A stretch of 64,000 nt of DNA from assembly GCF_003858535.1 (NCBI RefSeq), contig NZ_RQTJ01000005.1:1-64000 (forward strand), read 5' to 3'. Source of the stretch: Paenimyroides viscosum (GTDB lineage: Bacteria; Bacteroidota; Bacteroidia; Flavobacteriales; Flavobacteriaceae). Positions 58,866-64,000 of this stretch are shown in pieces. The translations under genes were made by a program, and so were the position numbers. The notes under the pieces are model-generated. The model had not been told where the DNA came from and made no database searches. It saw only the letters and a program-made list of their open reading frames with translations. Within the stretch, counting starts at the first letter, position 1. Every line of letters begins with the position of its first letter.

Positions 58866-59324
58866 ATGGGATTATTTTCATTTATTAAAGAAAAGGGGGC
58901 TAAAATTTTTGGCAAAAAAGAACAAGAAGCTCCTGTTGAAGAGAAAAAATCATTGCAGGCACAAGCTTTGCTTGATTATGTTAAGCAATTAGGCTTACCG
59001 TATAACAAAATAAAATTATCGGTTACAGATGATGATGTTAAGGTTGAAGGTGAAGTTGCTGCACAAGCAGATGCCGAAAAAATTGTTTTAGCTATTGGTA
59101 ATGTTGAAGGCGTAGATCAGGTTGATAATTTAATGACTGTTGCTACACCTGCACCGCAAGCGCAATTTTACACGGTTGTTAGCGGTGATACTTTATCAAA
59201 AATTTCAAAAACTTTTTATGGTGATGCCAACAAATACAACACAATTTTCGAAGCAAATAAACCCATGTTAAGCCACCCAGATAAAATTTACCCGGGTCAG
59301 GTTTTAAGAATACCTAATTTATAA
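58866..59324 (+). CDS. BON-LysM protein (Kbp/YgaU-like)
   Basis: 152 residues, no signal peptide. Residues about 30-93 form a BON domain (NKIKLSVTDDDVKVEGEVAA); residues about 102-150 a LysM domain (FYTVVSGDTLSKISKTFYGD, ending HPDKIYPGQVLRIPNL). Same two-domain order and length as E. coli Kbp, a cytosolic potassium-binding protein; sharing that function is inference. The nearest upstream DNA is the IS982 remnant. Confidence 0.88.
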   Translation: MGLFSFIKEKGAKIFGKKEQEAPVEEKKSLQAQALLDYVKQLGLPYNKIKLSVTDDDVKVEGEVAAQADAEKIVLAIGNVEGVDQVDNLMTVATPAPQAQFYTVVSGDTLSKISKTFYGDANKYNTIFEANKPMLSHPDKIYPGQVLRIPNL

Positions 59325-59329
59325 ACTAC

Positions 59330-59360
59330 AAAATCCTCTTTAAAACTTAAAGAGGATTTT
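59330..59360. terminator. Bidirectional terminator
   Basis: 14-bp perfect stem (AAAATCCTCTTTAA with TTAAAGAGGATTTT) with a 3-nt loop and T-run, between the LysM gene and obgE. Confidence 0.85.
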
Positions 59361-59393
59361 TTTATTCTTAAAAATAATACACTACTAAAAAGT

Positions 59394-60392
59394 TTAATTC
59401 AGCATCTGCCACAATTTATCTTTTAATTCCGTAAGTCCTTGTTGTGCAACGGATGATATAAAGATATACGGCAATCCGTCAAATTCTTTATCAAGCTGTT
59501 CTTTTAATTCTGCTTTTAGTTCATCGTCTAACATATCGCATTTAGAAATGGCTATTAAACGATCTTTATCTAACATTTCCGGATTGTATCTTCTTAATTC
59601 ATCCAACAAAATATCGTATTCTTTTTTAATATCGTCTGCATCGGCAGGAATTAAAAATAACAACGTTGAATTTCGCTCAATATGGCGTAAAAAGTAATGA
59701 CCTAATCCTTTTCCTTCGGCAGCACCTTCGATAATTCCAGGGATATCTGCAATTACAAACGATTTAAAATCGCGGTATTCTACAATACCCAAGTTTGGCT
59801 TTAAGGTTGTAAACGGATAATCGCCAATTTTTGGTTTTGCCGATGTTAATACAGACAGTAAAGTAGATTTTCCTGCATTTGGAAATCCAACCAAACCAAC
59901 ATCTGCCAAAACCTTTAATTCTAAAATAATATCAACCTCTTGCGGTGGCATACCAGGCTGCGCATAACGCGGCGTTTGATTGGTTGACGAGCGAAAATGC
60001 CAGTTACCCAAACCACCTTTACCACCTTTTGCTAAGATTTTTTCTTCGCCATTTTCGGTAATTTCAAAAAGTAATTCGCCTGTTTCTTTATCTTTTACAA
60101 CGGTTCCAAGCGGTACATCGATAAAACGATCTTCTCCATCGCTACCCGTACTGCGTGAACTACCACCGTCACCACCGTGACCTGCTTTTATGTGGCGTTG
60201 AAAACGTAAATGATGCAGTGTCCATAAACTTTCGTTGCCACGAATAATTACGTGACCGCCACGACCACCATCACCACCATCGGGACCGCCTTTTTCTATA
60301 AATTTTTCACGGTGTAAATGCGATGATCCTTTACCACCTTTACCAGATGCTACATATATTTTTACGTAATCTACAAAATTTCCTTCTGTCAT
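59394..60392 (-). CDS. obgE: GTPase ObgE/CgtA
   Basis: 332 residues. N-terminal glycine-rich Obg fold ([20 protein letters not shown]), then GTPase domain with G1 [11 protein letters not shown]3 [20 protein letters not shown] and G4 SKCDML. Lacks the longer C-terminal extension of some Obg proteins. Large-subunit assembly and stress signalling. Confidence 0.97.
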   Translation of the reverse strand: MTEGNFVDYVKIYVASGKGGKGSSHLHREKFIEKGGPDGGDGGRGGHVIIRGNESLWTLHHLRFQRHIKAGHGGDGGSSRSTGSDGEDRFIDVPLGTVVKDKETGELLFEITENGEEKILAKGGKGGLGNWHFRSSTNQTPRYAQPGMPPQEVDIILELKVLADVGLVGFPNAGKSTLLSVLTSAKPKIGDYPFTTLKPNLGIVEYRDFKSFVIADIPGIIEGAAEGKGLGHYFLRHIERNSTLLFLIPADADDIKKEYDILLDELRRYNPEMLDKDRLIAISKCDMLDDELKAELKEQLDKEFDGLPYIFISSVAQQGLTELKDKLWQMLN

Positions 60393-60450
60393 TGTTTTAA
60401 TCTTTTAATGATTATACCACTCTATTACCTTATTTAATATCACAACTCCG

Positions 60451-60528
60451 TCAGTTCGAGCTTGTCGAGAACTCATAAAAAGCTTCTCGATACACTTCAC
60501 TACGTTTTGTTACTCGAAGTGACGAATT
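60451..60528. repeat. Dispersed palindromic intergenic repeat, copy B
   Basis: TCAGTTCGAGCTTGTCGAGA, ACTCATAAAAAGCTTCTCGA, TACACTTCACTACG and TTACTCGAAGTGACGA; same word order as copy A at 34434-34530, without its CCCGATAGCTATCGGG core. It lies between the obgE start and the CNNM gene end. Inverted TCGAGA/TCTCGA arms. Confidence 0.8.
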
Positions 60529-60574
60529 CTATATAAAATTGCTGTTTGGCAAAGAATTCCAGCTAATCAATATG

Positions 60575-61849
60575 TTAATCTTTTAACAGGCTAATGCCTA
60601 TTTTATCAATTTTTACTCCGTTTGAAGCCAATACTTCAAACTCCATTTTATTCCAAATTAATTTTTCGCCTGTTTTTGGTATGTACGATAATTCTTTCAT
60701 AACCAAACCGCTTATGGTTGTTACATCGTATTCGGGCATTAATTCATCTAACTCAAAATACGAAAGCAGATCATGCAGGGGATAAAATCCATCTACAATC
60801 CACTTGCCATCGGCTACTTCTTCTAACTTAAATTCTTCTTCGTAAAATTCAGACGCATCGCCAACCAACGATTCTAAAATATCGTTTAAGGTAATTACTC
60901 CTTGAATGACACCGTATTCATCAGACACCAAAGCATAATGATTTTTCGATGATTTAAACAATTCTAGGGCTTTATATGCTGATGTATGTTCAATAAAAAA
61001 CGTAGGTTCTTTTATGATTGATTTTAAATCGGTATTGCCTTTTTCAAACAAAATAAACAAATCTTTTAAAGAAACCACTCCGATAACCTCATCTAATCCG
61101 CCTTCGCAAACAGGATAAAACGAATGTAAATCTTCTATTACTTTTGCTTTTAATTCCTGTAAATTGTCTTCGCAATCTAAATACATCACCGATTTTCGAT
61201 GCGTCATTAAGGCATTAACTTTTAAATCACCAATGTTAAAAACACGTTCTACGATGTCTTGTTCAATTTCTTGCACCTCGCCTACTTCGGTACTTTCTTT
61301 AATGATCGATCTAATTTCTTCTTCGGTCACTTTTCCGTCGGCTGTGGGTTTGATGTTTAAAATATTCAACAACAAATCAGACGATTTTGTAAGTAACCAT
61401 ACGAAAGGAGCAGCTAATTTTGAAACGAAGGTCATGGGTATCGCTACCATTTTTGAAATGGTTTCAGGATAGTTTAGTCCTAAACGTTTTGGAACCAATT
61501 CACCTAAAATCAATGTAAAAAAAGTAAGTAAAACCAATACCACGCCAACGCTTAACGACGATGCATAAGGTTGTAACGATGGTATTTGAGAAATAAACGC
61601 TTTTAAATCGGTAGTGATTTTATCGCCCGAATATATACCTGTTAAAATACCGATTAAGGTAATTCCGATTTGAACTGTCGAAAGAAAGTTATTAGGCTCT
61701 TCAACCAATTTTAATGCTGCTTTAGCACTACCACTTCCTTTTTTTGCTGCCATTTCTAAACGGTTTTTCCTGGAAGAAACCAACGCCATCTCTGACATAG
61801 AGAAAATACCGTTTAAGATGATCAAAATAAAAATAATTAAAATTTCCAA
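60575..61849 (-). CDS. CNNM/CorC-family membrane protein with CBS pair (HlyC-like)
   Basis: 424 residues. N-terminal DUF21/CNNM domain with three to four TMs (IFILIILNGIFSMSEMALVS), two CBS domains (ALMTHRKSVMYLDCEDNLQE; ALVSDEYGVIQGVITLNDIL) and a C-terminal CorC_HlyC transporter-associated domain (DGKWIVDGFYPLHDLLSYFE). Family members export or sense magnesium or cobalt; hemolysin naming is historical. Confidence 0.92.
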   Translation of the reverse strand: MEILIIFILIILNGIFSMSEMALVSSRKNRLEMAAKKGSGSAKAALKLVEEPNNFLSTVQIGITLIGILTGIYSGDKITTDLKAFISQIPSLQPYASSLSVGVVLVLLTFFTLILGELVPKRLGLNYPETISKMVAIPMTFVSKLAAPFVWLLTKSSDLLLNILNIKPTADGKVTEEEIRSIIKESTEVGEVQEIEQDIVERVFNIGDLKVNALMTHRKSVMYLDCEDNLQELKAKVIEDLHSFYPVCEGGLDEVIGVVSLKDLFILFEKGNTDLKSIIKEPTFFIEHTSAYKALELFKSSKNHYALVSDEYGVIQGVITLNDILESLVGDASEFYEEEFKLEEVADGKWIVDGFYPLHDLLSYFELDELMPEYDVTTISGLVMKELSYIPKTGEKLIWNKMEFEVLASNGVKIDKIGISLLKD

Positions 61850-61878
61850 TGTGCTTTGTTTGATTTGTTAAATGCAAA

Positions 61879-61912
61879 AATCTTACCCTAAATTACAAAA
61901 AAGAGTAAGATT
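61879..61912 (-). terminator. Terminator after adk
   Basis: 10-bp stem with one U-G pair (AATCTTACTC and GGGTAAGATT on minus), 14-nt loop, then TTTTT; between adk and the CNNM gene. Confidence 0.7.
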
Positions 61913-61936
61913 ATTGATAATTATTTTTCTTTGACA

Positions 61937-62509
61937 TTAAAAACGACTGATCACCTCGCTTAAACGTTCGGTAATTTCTGCAATGGAACCGATGCCGTTT
62001 ACTGCGTAATATTTGTCTTGATTTTTATAATATTCAATCAAAGGAGCTGTTTTCTCATTGTATTCTTCGTAACGCGTACGAATTTTTGTTTCGTCTTGAT
62101 CGTCTGCTCTACCCGATGTTTTTCCACGTTCTAAAATACGTTGCACCAACACTTCATCGTCTGCTTCTAAAGCAACCGTAGCGGTAACTTTTAGATTAAT
62201 AGATTGTAAAAAAGTATCTAAGGCTTCGGCTTGAGCTATGGTTCTTGGAAATCCGTCAAACAAAAAGCCTGCTTTATCCATATTTTTTTCAACCTCATTT
62301 TTAAGCATATCAATCGTAATTGAATCGGGAACCAATTCTCCTTTATTGATAAATTCTTGTGCTTTTTTACCTAATTCGGTTTCGTTTTTAATATTAAAAC
62401 GAAAAACATCGCCTGTAGAGATGTGCGTTAAATTGTATTTTTCTTTTAAAAACTCTGCCTGTGTACCTTTACCTGCACCCGGCTTTCCGAATAAAACTAT
62501 TGCAATCAT
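61937..62509 (-). CDS. adk: Adenylate kinase
   Basis: 190 residues, the short form without the zinc LID insert. P-loop FGKPGAGKGTQAEFLKEK (Lys replacing the usual Pro-side residue), NMP-binding FDGFPRTIAQAEALD, LID arginines in RILERGKTSGRADDQDET. Balances AMP, ADP and ATP. Preceded by hpt at 9 nt, so a purine-nucleotide operon. Confidence 0.97.
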   Translation of the reverse strand: MIAIVLFGKPGAGKGTQAEFLKEKYNLTHISTGDVFRFNIKNETELGKKAQEFINKGELVPDSITIDMLKNEVEKNMDKAGFLFDGFPRTIAQAEALDTFLQSINLKVTATVALEADDEVLVQRILERGKTSGRADDQDETKIRTRYEEYNEKTAPLIEYYKNQDKYYAVNGIGSIAEITERLSEVISRF

Positions 62510-62518
62510 TTTTGTATG

Positions 62519-63049
62519 TTATTTTATTTGATAAACTTCGCCTAAATTTCTACCTTGTTTGTTGTAATCCAATCCATAACCTACAATAAACTTGTTTTCG
62601 ATACTAAAACCGGTGTGTTTAATATCAATAGTTTGTTTGTAAGCTTCGGGTTTAAAAAACAAAGTGGCCGTATTTATGCTCTTTATCTTGAATCTGTTTA
62701 CTAAATTGTACAGTGCCGCAATGGTGTTGCCGGTATCAACGATATCTTCTACAATAACAACGTGTTTATTGGTAAGATCAATATCCAAACCTAAAAGTTC
62801 GGTTACATTCCCTGTAGTTTCTGTACCGTTGTACGATGCCATTTTTATAAATGAAATTTCGGCAGCACTGGTGTAATATTTCATTAAATCGGCAGCAAAA
62901 ATAAACGCACCGTTTAAAACCACTAAAAAAACAGGAACTTCGTTTTTATAATCATTCAATAAATCTTTTGCCATACGCTGTACTTCCACATCAATTTCTA
63001 ATGCCGAAAGGTAGGGTACAAAGGTTTTATCTAAGATTTGAATTTCCAT
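62519..63049 (-). CDS. hpt: Hypoxanthine phosphoribosyltransferase
   Basis: 176 residues; PRPP motif VVIVEDIVDTGNTIAALYNL, flexible-loop region SYNGTETTGNV, and late VGYGLDYNKQGRNL. Makes IMP or GMP from free bases and PRPP. Upstream partner of adk. Confidence 0.95.
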   Translation of the reverse strand: MEIQILDKTFVPYLSALEIDVEVQRMAKDLLNDYKNEVPVFLVVLNGAFIFAADLMKYYTSAAEISFIKMASYNGTETTGNVTELLGLDIDLTNKHVVIVEDIVDTGNTIAALYNLVNRFKIKSINTATLFFKPEAYKQTIDIKHTGFSIENKFIVGYGLDYNKQGRNLGEVYQIK

Positions 63050-63065
63050 ATTATTTTTAACCGTG

Positions 63066-63073
63066 CAAATATA
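63066..63073 (-). promoter_or_regulatory. -7 promoter element of hpt-adk
   Basis: Reads TATATTTG then C on minus, an exact match, about 16 nt before the ATG at 63049. Confidence 0.6.
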
Positions 63074-63161
63074 CGAATACCCCTACTTTAAATAAAGTTT
63101 ATTCGCAGTTTTACAAAATAAATTTTACTTTTAGCTTAAATTTTCTCTTTAATAATTTTTC

Positions 63162-63707
63162 ATGGATCTAATTGATTATTTCTCAACACATAATTACAAC
63201 TTAAGCACACCAAGTCGAACGCTTGCTATGAATCATATTTTAGAGCAAAAAATTTTAGCCGACGCTTTTATTGAAGTGATTTATTTTGTTGATGAAAAAC
63301 AGAAAATTGTGCTGTATCATACATTGGATATGTTAGTTGAACGCCATATTGATTATTTGAACGATTATTTGGATCTGTATCTGGAAAAAGCGTTGAATGA
63401 AACCCACGAATCTACCAAACGCTGTGTATCACGTACCATTTTCCATCAGTTAAAAAACAATAAAAACCTTTACAGCAAAGAACAAAAACAACAGATTGTT
63501 CACACCATGTTCGATTGGATTATTCTACCATCGGCAGTGGCTACTCGGGTAAATGCTATTCATGTTTTGTATTTTTTGGTCGATCAAGAAGATTGGATAA
63601 AAGAACAATTAATTGCACTTATTGAACAAAATTTGCTATTACAAGAGCCATCTTTTTTAAGTCGAGGAAGAAAAATATTGAAACTTTTACATAAGCAAAA
63701 ATCGTAA
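63162..63707 (+). CDS. Alpha-helical protein of unknown function (HEAT-like)
   Basis: 181 residues, no signal peptide, nearly all helical with HEAT-like pairs (YHTLDMLVERHIDYLNDYLD; RVNAIHVLYFLVDQEDWIKE). Short relatives in this family are sometimes labelled adenylosuccinate lyase, but no lyase signature is visible. Divergent from hpt. Confidence 0.65.
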   Translation: MDLIDYFSTHNYNLSTPSRTLAMNHILEQKILADAFIEVIYFVDEKQKIVLYHTLDMLVERHIDYLNDYLDLYLEKALNETHESTKRCVSRTIFHQLKNNKNLYSKEQKQQIVHTMFDWIILPSAVATRVNAIHVLYFLVDQEDWIKEQLIALIEQNLLLQEPSFLSRGRKILKLLHKQKS

Positions 63708-63731
63708 ACCCATTATTACCGTAGTTAGAAT

Positions 63732-64000
63732 CTATTTTTTAATAAAACTTTTTACTGCAGTACCACTTTCGGTTTTAATATGTAATAAATAAGTACCTGC
63801 AGAAAGATTGTCTACATTTAGCGTATGTTCTTTTTCAAAGCTACCTTTTTGCTCTTTTATTGTTTTACCATTAACATCATAAACTGTTAATTCTTTTATA
63901 GTAATATTCTCACTGTTGGTTACAGTAAGCATATTGGTGACCGGATTAGGGTAGATGTTGAATTTTGATGATAGAACATTATCCACACTTGCAGTAGGTA
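63732..64000 (-). CDS. C-terminus of a T9SS cargo protein (5' part outside window)
   Basis: The last ~80 residues of a protein that stays open to the window edge (preceded by TASVDN). Type A sorting domain: FNIYPNPVTNMLTV, ELTVYDVNGKTIKEQ, LNVDNLSAGTYLLHIKTESG and the basic SFIKK end. The cargo domain is not in the window, so its activity is unknown. Confidence 0.85.
   Translation of the reverse strand, partial: PTASVDNVLSSKFNIYPNPVTNMLTVTNSENITIKELTVYDVNGKTIKEQKGSFEKEHTLNVDNLSAGTYLLHIKTESGTAVKSFIKK

Noticed and set aside
63162..63707. Adenylosuccinate lyase
   Set aside because: No lyase signature and far too short; only the helical character is supported.

Overview
The window is chromosomal DNA of a Bacteroidota bacterium, almost certainly family Flavobacteriaceae (Flavobacterium/Myroides-like). 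Evidence: low GC; promoters of the TAnnTTTG type instead of the sigma70 consensus; hardly any Shine-Dalgarno sequences; proteins with type IX secretion (T9SS) sorting tails; a DPP7-type S46 peptidase; CtlX; and the gene order rpsL-rpsG-fusA-rpsJ-rplC without tuf. I see no rRNA, tRNA, CRISPR array, prophage or intact insertion sequence.

Layout. 1-1067 holds the cut-off 3' part of a gene for an exported coiled-coil protein built from 48-bp repeats. 1069-5192: a flavin-dependent oxidoreductase, a MarC-family protein, a SulP permease and a lipoprotein. 5251-7533: CtlX and a second guanidino-group-modifying hydrolase flanking a four-helix-bundle gene. 7649-12501: gltA, eno, a membrane protein and carA. 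12622-29886: a 32-gene minus-strand array (str, S10, spc and alpha clusters) running from one clear promoter near 29950; two internal hairpins, ahead of rplC and ahead of rpsD, may attenuate it. 30077-34230: a T9SS cargo protein, a frameshifted BamA/TamA-like barrel gene, a lipoprotein and rlmB. 34546-38265: katG, rhomboid protease, lipoprotein. 38298-38893: IS982 remnant. 38983-46243: DPP7 and five mostly unknown exported proteins. 46438-47553: an ATPase/DUF4143 gene behind a 32-bp-periodic palindrome array. 47677-52804: small unknowns, mpl, a nonsense-broken outer-membrane gene, a DUF1287 lipoprotein and radC. 52892-56796: a tightly packed six-gene operon with an ABC transporter whose permease carries a histidine-rich insert and two tandem paralogues with a CFFC motif, likely metal-related. 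57040-63049: rarA, a second IS982 remnant, a BON-LysM gene, obgE, a CNNM/CorC-like protein, adk and hpt. 63162 to the end: a helical unknown and the tail of another T9SS cargo gene.

Working together: most of the window is housekeeping (translation, TCA cycle, glycolysis, pyrimidine and purine supply, cell-wall recycling, DNA repair), interleaved with envelope and secreted functions. The least explained structure is intergenic. At least seven spacers consist of degenerate tandem repeats with the same 7-nt period but a different unit at each place. There are also two copies of a palindromic spacer, one GC-rich conserved-looking element, and the ordered operator-like array upstream of the ATPase gene. 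The best candidate for an under-described protein system is the His-rich ABC permease operon.
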